The position numbers and the translations under genes are program-made. Below are positions 1 through 5,035 of a stretch of 6,652 nt of DNA, piece by piece. The notes below the pieces were generated by a model, which saw only the letters and a list, made by a program, of their open reading frames with translations, was not told the origin of the DNA and searched no databases. Source of the DNA: Bacteroidales bacterium (GTDB lineage: Bacteria; Bacteroidota; Bacteroidia; Bacteroidales; JAAUTT01); contig JAAUTT010000249.1 in assembly GCA_012031335.1 (NCBI GenBank), positions 1-6,652 on the forward strand. Direction: 5' to 3'. The stretch's first letter is position 1; every line of letters starts with the position of its first letter.

Positions 1-30
1 AACTTTTTATCTATTTTCGTGATGAAAATG

Positions 31-102
31 TTCTGCATTATTGTTGCCGATTTTCTCTGCATTTTTAATTGCCAAAAACTCTGCAGATTTACTTACCGAT
101 TA
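31..102. repeat. Three degenerate 24-bp direct repeats
   Basis: The pentamer CTGCA recurs at 33-37, 57-61 and 81-85, exactly 24 bp apart each time. It is followed in every unit by a T-rich stretch and then TTGCC or TTACC (44-48, 69-73, 93-97). The units diverge in between, so this is a decayed or loosely constrained repeat rather than a recent duplication. Its place on the far side of the iterons suggests a protein-binding role at the origin, but that is inference. Confidence 0.45.
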
Positions 103-240
103 CATTTACAACTGCTATGAATATGTTAATAGGTTTACACCAATTACATTGTGGTATTTTACCTCACCTCATTACATTTATTTAGACTAACTAAACACGT
201 TGACCATTTCAGAGCGGGGAATGCTGAAAAAAAATCCAAT

Positions 241-342
241 CCCCCACAGGGGGTTAGGGGGAACAATGCTCCCCCGATAGGGGGTTGGGGGGAGTAAAAT
301 CGTCGAAGACACCTATTTTAACCCCCTTGAGGGGGATGGGGG
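241..342. repeat. Triplicated C5/G5 hairpin followed by a G run
   Basis: Three units share the plan C5, a 3-4 nt loop, G5, a 2-3 nt spacer and another G5-6. The hairpins are 241-253, 271-284 and 322-335, with extra G runs at 257-261, 287-292 and 338-342. Each unit can form a short very stable stem. The first two together carry four G runs of five or more, enough for a G-quadruplex on the plus strand. Similar C/G-run intergenic repeats are, as far as I recall, common in Bacteroidota genomes, so this may be a dispersed family member. A transcription block or replication boundary is possible but unproven. Confidence 0.7.
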
Positions 343-360
343 TGTTATAGTGCATCGCAG

Positions 361-460
361 ATTCCTTATTAATAATCAATTTATCTTAAATTAATATTAA
401 ATAGTGAGTAATAAGGTCACCCATTAAAATTGTAATAAGTTAGAAATGAATTTATACACT
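361..460. other. AT-rich tract and possible DnaA box by the iterons
   Basis: Positions 361-403 are almost entirely A and T and border the first iteron, as expected of a DNA-unwinding element in an iteron-type origin. At 452-460 the sequence TTATACACT matches the bacterial DnaA box TTATNCACA at eight of nine positions, lying between the first iteron (404-422) and the second (471-489). Taken with the Rep gene and the iterons this supports an origin here, but one near-match is weak evidence on its own. Confidence 0.4.
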
Positions 461-807
461 TTTTGGCTGGGTGAGATATTGCATCACCCTTACCCCTTAA
501 GGTGAGCGATTACATCACCTTTGTATCGCGCTAAGTGAGAAATTACATCACCCTTGAACATGACAAGGTGAGCGATTGGATCACCCTTGAACTATTTATG
601 GTGAGCAATTACATCACCTTTTGATATGCAAAGTGAGCGATTAGGTCACCCTATAGAAGCGGTTTTTTAACCTTAAGTGAGCGATTGGGTCACCCTTGAA
701 CTCAAAATATCCTTTTTTCACATCAATACATTCCGGTAAAATGAGGTGAGCGATTACATCACCTTTGGTACTTATCAATTTCAGCATGGTGAGTAAATAC
801 ATCACCC
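404..807. repeat. Array of ten 19-bp iterons (likely plasmid origin)
   Basis: Ten copies of a 19-bp repeat with consensus GTGAGCGATTACATCACCC occupy 404-422, 471-489, 502-520, 535-553, 568-586, 601-619, 633-651, 677-695, 746-764 and 789-807. Start-to-start spacing is 67, 31, 33, 33, 33, 32, 44, 69 and 43 bp, so the central six sit close to three helical turns apart. Each copy is an imperfect dyad, GTGA-N9-TCAC. Cores differ: ATTACAT-like in some, with GG before the right arm (ATTGGAT, ATTAGGT, ATTGGGT) in others. Four copies (535, 568, 677, 789) extend into a shared TTGAAC, and three (502, 601, 746) instead read TCACCTTT. The array begins 7 bp beyond the rep stop codon and is the expected binding target of that initiator. 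Confidence 0.93.
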
Positions 808-814
808 TTGAACT

Positions 815-2047
815 TTATTGAAGCTCATTTAATGAATTGACTGAAGGCAACTTCCTAATAAAGCTGTCCTTCATGTTATCAATGAATTGGGATATTTTAC
901 CGTGCGTCCTGAAATGAGCCGTTTCGTATGCATGCTGTTTCTCCTTTACGTTCTGGGAAGAATCTCTAAGCCAACTCATGAAAAGGACGTCCCGATTATC
1001 TGAGTGATAGTCACCGCCTTTGCAAATCCGAAATGCCTCTAAAAGCTCATGGGACAGCCTGTTTTTAAATACAGATTTTTTCTCATCCGCCAAGTCAACC
1101 GCTTTAAGATCTTCAAATTTAAGGATGGGAATATAGTTCCATCTTTGTTTATCGCTTTTGACCCAAGTTACTTCAAATTTTAACTCGGATCTTTTGTTTA
1201 TCTCTGTAAAACACTTAACCAAATCCCGTTTCCTATATTTGCTGTCATAGGGTTCTCCGTTCTCCTTAATTGATTTGATATTGGCTATTTTGCATAAAAG
1301 CTCAAAGTTAGGGGTTTCTTCCCTGGTTGTTCTATTGGTACCCTTAAGAGCTAAAGTATTTTTTAAATTGGATAAATAAAGGTACAAGTCATCCAGGGAG
1401 CTTTTCCTTAACTGTATGAGGGATTCTTTTGCCCCTTTAAGATAGTAATGTGATAAATTCTCGATAAACAGATTATTCAAAGTATACTGATAGACTACCT
1501 TATTACCCTGGTTGCCTTGCAATTTCCTTGAACTCCTGTTTTCCTTCGTGATCTTGCTTATTGTCTTTGTATTTAGTTGCTGGATTATAAGATAACTATT
1601 GGACTGCTTGTTATATGTAATCTCATTATTTTGATAATCGACAGTACGGGCTCCTCTTGCAAAGATTATAGGCTTGGTATGTAAAATATACAGTGCGTTT
1701 TCAACTATTGAATCATACACCTTGAAGCTGATGTCCTCTTCCTGCTGAAAGTACAACCTTTCAATTTCTTCGGTGGTTTTCCCTTTAAACTGTTCGGGCT
1801 CTGGATGCCTTTTTTTAAGGTAATCAGGACTGTATCCAAATTTAGAGGCAAAATCGATCACGTCAAAAGTGCCAAAATTGAACAAGTTGTTCTGGTAGGA
1901 ATGGCAAAAATAATATATGAGGTTTTTGATAAGCCCACCATCGCTATTGACAATATTGTTATCCGAATGGTATTTACTGATGTAGTCAATATTGTGGGCA
2001 ATATTCTTGTCAATCCTGAATATGTCTAATGGGGCAGTGGTGTCCAT
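815..2047 (-). CDS. Plasmid replication initiator, Rep_3/RepB-like
   Basis: This 410-aa basic protein is the probable replication initiator, expected to bind the iterons just past its stop codon and open the origin for host replication proteins. Residues 270-311 (RDLVKCFTEIN, then SELKFEVTWVK and a W-N-Y-I-P-I-L-K-F strand) resemble the second winged helix of Rep_3 initiators, where an EIN motif precedes paired strands. The N-terminal half (about 36-230) is helical and less recognisable, and at 410 aa the protein is longer than the roughly 300 aa usual for Rep_3. The ATG at 2047 lies 2 nt after the stop of the small RHH gene, so translation is probably coupled; no Shine-Dalgarno is visible. 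The reading frame is intact. Family assignment rests on weak motifs plus strong context, so a divergent initiator family is possible. Confidence 0.78.
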   Translation of the reverse strand: MDTTAPLDIFRIDKNIAHNIDYISKYHSDNNIVNSDGGLIKNLIYYFCHSYQNNLFNFGTFDVIDFASKFGYSPDYLKKRHPEPEQFKGKTTEEIERLYFQQEEDISFKVYDSIVENALYILHTKPIIFARGARTVDYQNNEITYNKQSNSYLIIQQLNTKTISKITKENRSSRKLQGNQGNKVVYQYTLNNLFIENLSHYYLKGAKESLIQLRKSSLDDLYLYLSNLKNTLALKGTNRTTREETPNFELLCKIANIKSIKENGEPYDSKYRKRDLVKCFTEINKRSELKFEVTWVKSDKQRWNYIPILKFEDLKAVDLADEKKSVFKNRLSHELLEAFRICKGGDYHSDNRDVLFMSWLRDSSQNVKEKQHAYETAHFRTHGKISQFIDNMKDSFIRKLPSVNSLNELQ

Positions 2048-2049
2048 AT

Positions 2050-2295
2050 TTAAAGATTTTGAGCTACTTCTGGATATTTATCTTTTAACATAGAAATCGC
2101 CTCTTCCAGGGCTTCTTTTTGTGTAAATTCGGTATCCCCTCCCATCCTACGATACCGGACATATTTTTTTATAAACTTGAAATCATCCTCTGCGATATTT
2201 AAGGTCTTTACCAAATATGTCTTTTCCGTTATAACGGTACTTTTTTGTTCTTTTCTGGAAGTATCGGTTATTAAGTTACTCAATCCTCCACCCAT
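2050..2295 (-). CDS. Small RHH-like partition partner of ParA
   Basis: This small protein sits between parA and rep and is the likely DNA-binding partner of ParA (ParB/ParG-like), binding a centromere and perhaps repressing its own operon. The C-terminal half (about residues 30-75) reads as a strand (TYLVKTLNI), a helix (EDDFKFIKKYVRYRR) and a second helix (TQKEALEEAISMLKDK), a ribbon-helix-helix-like order. The annotated frame starts at ATG 2295 (81 aa). A better start is ATG 2338, immediately after the parA stop (TAA then ATG), which gives MAKK but shifts out of frame in a run of nine A (2325-2333 on the plus strand). With eight A the frame is continuous and gives a 95-aa protein whose N-terminus reads MAKKSFGNLGKVENMGGG. 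A flexible basic N-terminus is usual where such proteins contact ParA. Its stop is 2 nt from the rep start. Confidence 0.68.
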   Translation of the reverse strand: MGGGLSNLITDTSRKEQKSTVITEKTYLVKTLNIAEDDFKFIKKYVRYRRMGGDTEFTQKEALEEAISMLKDKYPEVAQNL

Positions 2296-2338
2296 ATTTT
2301 CAACCTTGCCCAGATTTCCAAAACTTTTTTTTTGCCAT

Positions 2339-3081
2339 TTATTTTCGTTTTAAAAGTTCGGTAATAAGCTTTTTATAATCTTTTGCACCATTGCAATTTT
2401 TATCATATTGAAAGATATCCATCCCGTTAGCCTGACTTTCAACAATTGCGACATTCTCCCTGATTTCAGTTTCCATAAGCAAATCTCCTAGATGTTTTTT
2501 TATCTCATCCCGGATAGCTGATGTTATGGATCTTCTTTCCTTAACTTTTGTAAGAAACACACCCTTAACAGTGATATGAGGGTTAATTGCAACCTTTACA
2601 TCCTGAATTACCTTAAAGATGCTGTCCAAACCCTGAAAAGCATAAAATTCCGCCTCCAGAGGTATTATTACTTCATTAGCAGCAACCATCGCATTAATGG
2701 TTATAAGCCCCAATGAAGGAGGACAATCTAAAAACAATAGTCATATTGGCCATTCAGCTTTGCCAAAAGATTGTAGAGAATTCTCTCGCGCGCGAGTTTC
2801 TTGCTGATTTCAATTTCAGCTCCAGCAAAGTCTATACTGGATGGAACTATAGAAAGGTTTTTTTTGATTTCTATGATAGGAAGATCAACGTTTTCACTAA
2901 AGGAATGGTATATGTTTATTTCGGCTTTAAAAATACCGAACCCTTTGGTCAGGTTCGCCTGGGGGTCCAGGTCGATCATTAATACCCGCTGTTTTTTTTC
3001 AGCAAGACCGGCTGCTATATTTTGAACAGAAGTAGTTTTGGCCACTCCTCCCTTATGGTTTATTATGGAATATATTTTCAT
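2339..3081 (-). pseudogene. ParA partition ATPase, frameshifted at Walker B
   Basis: ParA-family (deviant Walker, MinD/Soj-like) ATPase for plasmid segregation. The first part (3081 to 2728, 117 aa) carries the deviant Walker A motif KGGVAKTT at residues 10-17 and the A' motif MIDLDPQANLT at 35-45. The frame then stops after YDYCF. The second part (2737 down to 2339) continues in the next frame with FLDCPPSLGLITINA, the Walker B region, then the usual IIPLEAEFYAFQGLD, and ends in a helical C-terminus. The break lies in a run of five T on the coding strand (2730-2734); a sixth T would restore a continuous 247-aa protein of normal ParA length. A -1 ribosomal slip at TTT before TAG would give the same product, but no stimulatory structure was recognised. 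The ATG at 3081 follows an AT-rich control region; the RHH partner follows directly. Confidence 0.9.
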
Positions 3082-3135
3082 GAAATATAATATTATTAAT
3101 ATTATGATGAAATATAAGTAATATAATATTACTTA
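3082..3135. promoter_or_regulatory. AT-rich parA control region / candidate parS
   Basis: The 51 bp between parA and the upstream HTH gene are nearly pure A and T. They contain a perfect 19-bp palindrome, AAGTAATAT-A-ATATTACTT (3116-3134), overlapping the HTH stop codon. They also hold a second dyad-like tract, ATATTATTAATATTAT (3090-3105), and a direct repeat TGAAATATAA at 3081-3090 and 3108-3117. On the minus strand the direct repeat gives TATATTTC, one base short of the Bacteroidota -7 consensus TAnnTTTG. The place is right for the parA promoter and for an operator or centromere bound by the RHH protein, ParA or the HTH regulator; which one is inference. Confidence 0.55.
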
Positions 3136-3345
3136 CTTAATTTTCAACTGATTAATTTTTTTGGCCAGTGCTAACATTTCATCGGGATGCATACTCCGCT
3201 CTTTGAGTTTTCGATTAAAAGTTGACCTGGCCATTCCCATTGATTCAAAGTATTGTTTCTTTTCAATCCGGGCTTCTTCGAAAAATTTTTCTATTTTTTC
3301 GTGAAGATCGCTGTAGTCCTGGATAATTCTCTCGTCAATAATCAT
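3133..3345 (-). CDS. Small HTH transcriptional regulator
   Basis: A 70-aa protein with an XRE/Cro-like helix-turn-helix. Residues 28-37 (EKKQYFESMG) would form the first helix, ARSTFNRKLKE (39-49) the recognition helix, and MHPDEMLALAKKIN (52-65) the closing helices. The spacing fits the minimal Cro/C1 fold. It lies 51 bp upstream of parA in the same direction with no terminator between, so it probably heads the parA-RHH-rep operon and may regulate it, for instance through the palindrome that overlaps its stop codon. It has a convincing promoter of its own. It contains nothing besides the DNA-binding domain. Regulating copy number or partition is an inference from position. Confidence 0.72.
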   Translation of the reverse strand: MIIDERIIQDYSDLHEKIEKFFEEARIEKKQYFESMGMARSTFNRKLKERSMHPDEMLALAKKINQLKIK

Positions 3346-3356
3346 GGAATATTTTT

Positions 3357-3394
3357 TTATTTCAAAAGTAAAATAAATGCATCCTGTAAACTAA
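3357..3394 (-). promoter_or_regulatory. Promoter for the HTH-parA-rep operon
   Basis: On the minus strand, TACTTTTG (plus 3363-3370) matches the Bacteroidota -7 consensus TAnnTTTG exactly. Twenty bases upstream is TTAG (plus 3391-3394), a three-of-four match to the -33 TTTG element. The predicted start of transcription, a few bases past the -7 box, leaves a leader of roughly 10-15 nt before the ATG at 3345. The upstream transcript is closed by the terminator at 3440-3468, so this would be an independent promoter. Confidence 0.55.
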
Positions 3395-3439
3395 AAAAGT
3401 TTTCACCATATGTTAACATTTTGATTCATTGGAAACAAA

Positions 3440-3468
3440 AATACCCGGATTCAAAGAATCTGGGTATT
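3440..3468 (-). terminator. Rho-independent terminator of the four-gene operon
   Basis: The arms 3440-3452 (AATACCCGGATTC) and 3456-3468 (GAATCTGGGTATT) form a 13-bp stem with one G/T wobble and a 3-nt loop. On the minus strand the stem is followed by TTTGTTTCC, extending the T run of the arm. It lies 52 bp after the stop of the 69-aa gene and before the promoter of the HTH gene, so it separates the unknown-function operon from the replication block. Confidence 0.8.
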
Positions 3469-3472
3469 AAGT

Positions 3473-3500
3473 AAATAATATAGTATTATCAATATTATTT
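3473..3500. repeat. AT-rich inverted repeat
   Basis: AAATAATAT (3473-3481) and ATATTATTT (3492-3500) are perfect 9-bp inverted arms around a 10-bp centre. The sequence lies between the 69-aa gene and its terminator and shares ATATTATT-type motifs with the AT-rich tracts upstream of parA and at 4984-5029. It could be a further binding site for the partition proteins, or simply low-complexity AT DNA. Confidence 0.35.
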
Positions 3501-3520
3501 TAATTGATAATTAACCATCC

Positions 3521-3730
3521 TTAAGGTAGAACATAAAAAAACGATTCTGAGAAGTCCCAAAAGATAGAATGCTCAACCGGAAAGAATTGTTTTAGGAATT
3601 GGTAATCGGTTTTATCGGTATTCAGGTGCAAAGCTTGCGGGACATCTGGTTTCTTCCCCTTGAAAACTTCAATAAGGTTGATATTATCCGTATCAAATAC
3701 TTCATTGGTATTGGATTTCAGTATTTTCAT
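3521..3730 (-). CDS. Hypothetical 69-aa protein, last gene of the operon
   Basis: I do not recognise this protein. It is 69 aa, mixed acidic and aromatic, with an aromatic-rich C-terminus (residues 49-69, including HSIFWDFSESFF). No signal peptide, membrane span or known motif is seen. Its ATG at 3730 overlaps the stop codon of the frame-disrupted 62-aa gene in an ATGA arrangement, a classic sign of translational coupling and a good reason to believe both genes are real. It is the last gene before the terminator at 3440-3468. The small size, acidity and coupling would suit a partner of the preceding protein, but that is speculation. Confidence 0.6.
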   Translation of the reverse strand: MKILKSNTNEVFDTDNINLIEVFKGKKPDVPQALHLNTDKTDYQFLKQFFPVEHSIFWDFSESFFYVLP

Positions 3731-3916
3731 AAACTATTGGTTTGGAGTTCGCAATTCTGTTTCTTGACCCTTACAACCTTTTCTCCTAATGGGAAATCGC
3801 CTTTTATTTTTAATGTTTTTGGATAAACTTTAAGCACCACTGAGGGAACTGTCAAAAAGGTATCTCCCTACTTTGATAAAATAATAGACAAAATCATTTT
3901 CTTTAAAGGCCATCAT
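3727..3916 (-). pseudogene. Hypothetical 62-aa gene, broken by a one-base indel
   Basis: No long open frame covers this stretch, but two adjacent frames join into a convincing small gene. From ATG 3916 the frame reads MMAFKENDFVYYFIKVGRYL and then runs off to a stop. The next frame continues VVLKVYPKTLKIKGDFPLGE, then KVVRVKKQNCELQTNSL, and stops at 3727-3729. The shift is needed at or near a run of five A (3854-3858 on the plus strand); removing one base gives a continuous 62-aa protein. It starts 14 nt after the preceding stop, and its TGA overlaps the next ATG, so it fits the operon exactly. The product is basic and rich in strands; I cannot assign a function. Real decay and sequence error are both possible. 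Confidence 0.58.
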
Positions 3917-3930
3917 ATCAAGTACCCTTA

Positions 3931-4254
3931 TTAAACAGTAAATGATTGGTGTTTCTCTTCAATCAATTCCGCAAATTGCCTTTTTTGTTCCTCTGTCCCA
4001 GAGGACAAGCCTTTAAAAAGGTCACTGGATAAATGATTGTACAAAAGAACGTTGATAGCATCACAACTCCTATCAAATGCAATCTTCTGATAAGTGTCGT
4101 CGGTACTGTCACGGATACTATCAGAAATATCCTTAACGGTTTCAAGCACCTCTCTTAAATACCGTCTTCCGGCTTCAACATAATTAGGGTCGTTCCGTTC
4201 CTTGAACCTGGAGCTGACCTCCTTGTTAAAATCTTGAATCAATGCGTTTATCAT
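3931..4254 (-). CDS. Hypothetical 107-aa helical protein
   Basis: I do not recognise this protein. It is charged and predicted by eye to be almost wholly helical, with no membrane segment, signal peptide or catalytic motif. The central part (about residues 20-75) carries heptad-like hydrophobic spacing, including YLREVLETVKDISDSIRDS, and a single conserved-looking CDAINVLLYNHL stretch (64-75). It is the second gene of a four-gene operon, 15 nt after the RHH-type gene and 14 nt before the 62-aa gene. The ATG at 4254 has no clear Shine-Dalgarno, as usual for this phylum. An interaction role, for example with the RHH protein before it, is inference. Confidence 0.72.
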   Translation of the reverse strand: MINALIQDFNKEVSSRFKERNDPNYVEAGRRYLREVLETVKDISDSIRDSTDDTYQKIAFDRSCDAINVLLYNHLSSDLFKGLSSGTEEQKRQFAELIEEKHQSFTV

Positions 4255-4269
4255 ATTGTTGAATTTTAA

Positions 4270-4563
4270 TCATTTTATATTTGAAGACCCAATATACTTT
4301 AAAACTTCTTTCTCTGCCATTTCGCGCGTTTTTATGGCCTCTACCAAACGTTCATGTTCGCTTTGAAGTGTATTGTATTTCTTTTCAATTTCCTGATAAT
4401 ATTTAAGCTTTGAGGGCATTTCGTTGAATAGATAAAACAATGCCCGTTTTATGGCCTTTGTGGTGGATTGCTCCTTGAACTGCTCCTGGGCCAGTTTCAA
4501 AAGCTTTTCTTCATCTTGCGAATAGGTACGAAATGTGAATTTATTCAGCGTTTCAGTTGCCAT
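4270..4563 (-). CDS. RHH-type DNA-binding protein with coiled coil
   Basis: A 97-aa protein, first gene of the operon. The N-terminus has a ribbon-helix-helix-like order: strand NKFTFRTY (7-14), helix DEEKLLKLAQEQFKE (17-31), turn, and helix TTKAIKRALFYLF (34-46). The remainder (about 52-90) is a charged coiled coil (KYYQEIEKKYNTLQSEHERL and onward). This layout occurs in plasmid partition, mobilisation-accessory and antitoxin proteins. The upstream 180 bp carry four GGTATCA repeats and CCGGA palindromes, a plausible operator or centromere for it. No relaxase is in the window, so a relaxosome role cannot be supported here. DNA binding is likely; the role is open. Confidence 0.65.
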   Translation of the reverse strand: MATETLNKFTFRTYSQDEEKLLKLAQEQFKEQSTTKAIKRALFYLFNEMPSKLKYYQEIEKKYNTLQSEHERLVEAIKTREMAEKEVLKYIGSSNIK

Positions 4564-4743
4564 AGGTTTTAATCCAGATAGTTATACAAACAAAGGTATC
4601 AAATTTAAGAATTCCGGAACTTCCGGAAAAAGCTTATGGTATCAAAGATTTCCGGATCCGGCGGAACCGATTAGCTGCAGCATGTGCATTTTGGTATCAA
4701 AATAAAAAACTGGTTAGCGCGACCTGGTGAAAGTTTGGTATCA
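4564..4743. promoter_or_regulatory. Repeat-rich regulatory region of the four-gene operon
   Basis: This 180-bp gap contains no gene. It has four direct repeats, GGTATCAAA at 4595-4603, 4638-4646 and 4693-4701, and GGTATCACT at 4737-4745, spaced 43, 55 and 44 bp, near whole helical turns. Between the first three lie palindromes: TTCCGGAA at 4612-4619 and 4621-4628, and TTCCGGATCCGG at 4650-4661. On the minus strand TACCTTTG (plus 4591-4598) matches the -7 consensus TAnnTTTG and overlaps the first repeat, so a protein bound there would block the promoter of the RHH gene. Operator, centromere or transfer origin are all possible. Confidence 0.6.
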
Positions 4744-4980
4744 CTAAATTAATTCCCTGATTGAATAATCCGAGTAGCAAACTTGCTTAGTTTTTGGGGA
4801 CTCCAATCCAAGGCAAATTTTTGAATAACCTAGATTTTTCAAACCTTCCAACAAAGAGAACGTTGGAAGTGGGTTATTCATATTCCTCCATCCTACCCCA
4901 TCTTTCCAAACCTCTTTAATACCCAATATCGTATATGAAGGATGCAACCTATTTACAACTGGCAAAACATTAGTATACAT
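4744..4980 (-). CDS. Doubtful 78-aa hypothetical ORF
   Basis: The frame from ATG 4980 to TAG at 4744 gives a 78-aa product with plausible composition (for example NNPLPTFSLLEGLKNLGYSK at 35-54) but no motif that I recognise. Its promoter side is pure AT repeat, and its last two bases overlap the fourth GGTATCA repeat. The middle contains nested inverted repeats (4822-4830 with 4872-4880, and 4845-4852 with 4862-4869), which is unusual for a coding sequence and may mean that this stretch is structural rather than coding. I list it because the frame is open and lies on the same strand as all other genes. Confidence 0.33.
   Translation of the reverse strand: MYTNVLPVVNRLHPSYTILGIKEVWKDGVGWRNMNNPLPTFSLLEGLKNLGYSKICLGLESPKTKQVCYSDYSIRELI
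4822..4880. repeat. Nested inverted repeats
   Basis: The outer arms TGAATAACC (4822-4830) and GGTTATTCA (4872-4880) are perfect 9-bp complements. The inner arms CTTCCAAC (4845-4852) and GTTGGAAG (4862-4869) are perfect 8-bp complements around a 9-nt loop. Between outer and inner arms there are 14 nt on the left and 2 nt on the right, so the fold is a hairpin with a large one-sided bulge. It could be an RNA element, a protein-binding cruciform, or chance within the doubtful 78-aa ORF. Confidence 0.5.
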
Positions 4981-4983
4981 GAT

Positions 4984-5029
4984 TATAATATTATATTATT
5001 ACTATTATATATATTATTAATATTATATG
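4984..5029. repeat. AT-rich repeat tract similar to the parA upstream region
   Basis: This run of A and T contains TATAATATTAT (4984-4994) and ATATTATTAATATTAT (5011-5026). Both also occur, in the same order, upstream of parA (3086-3096 and 3090-3105), although there they overlap. It lies between the start of the 78-aa ORF and the end of the 75-aa gene. A second partition site or operator is possible; AT-rich simple sequence could also match by chance. Confidence 0.4.
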
Positions 5030-5035
5030 TATTAT

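Larger units (their letters stand above)
1..403. other. Non-coding origin-flanking region
   Basis: I see no credible gene in this stretch. It holds, in order, three degenerate 24-bp direct repeats (31-102), three copies of an ATTACAT core resembling half of the downstream iteron (99-105, 143-149, 171-177), three G/C-rich hairpins (241-342), and an AT-rich tract (about 361-403) leading into the iteron array. The density of repeats and the lack of coding frames fit an origin-flanking or copy-control region. No antisense RNA promoter and hairpin pair could be identified with confidence. Confidence 0.6.

Noticed and set aside
404..807. CRISPR array
   Set aside because: The repeats are 19 bp with variable cores and very unequal, short spacers, and there are no cas genes; iterons beside a rep gene explain them.
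1805..2029. 74-aa plus-strand ORF inside rep
   Set aside because: It is antisense to the intact, longer rep gene, with no motif or supporting context.
2713..3025. Two plus-strand ORFs of 89 and 74 aa (2713-2982, 2801-3025)
   Set aside because: Both are antisense to the clearly recognisable parA sequence.
3253..3474. 73-aa plus-strand ORF
   Set aside because: It is antisense to the HTH gene, its promoter and the terminator; the composition is low complexity.
3599..3826. 75-aa plus-strand ORF
   Set aside because: It is antisense to the 69-aa and 62-aa genes, which are better supported by the operon layout and ATGA coupling.
3963..4145. 60-aa minus-strand ORF
   Set aside because: It is another frame of the 107-aa gene, with no independent support.
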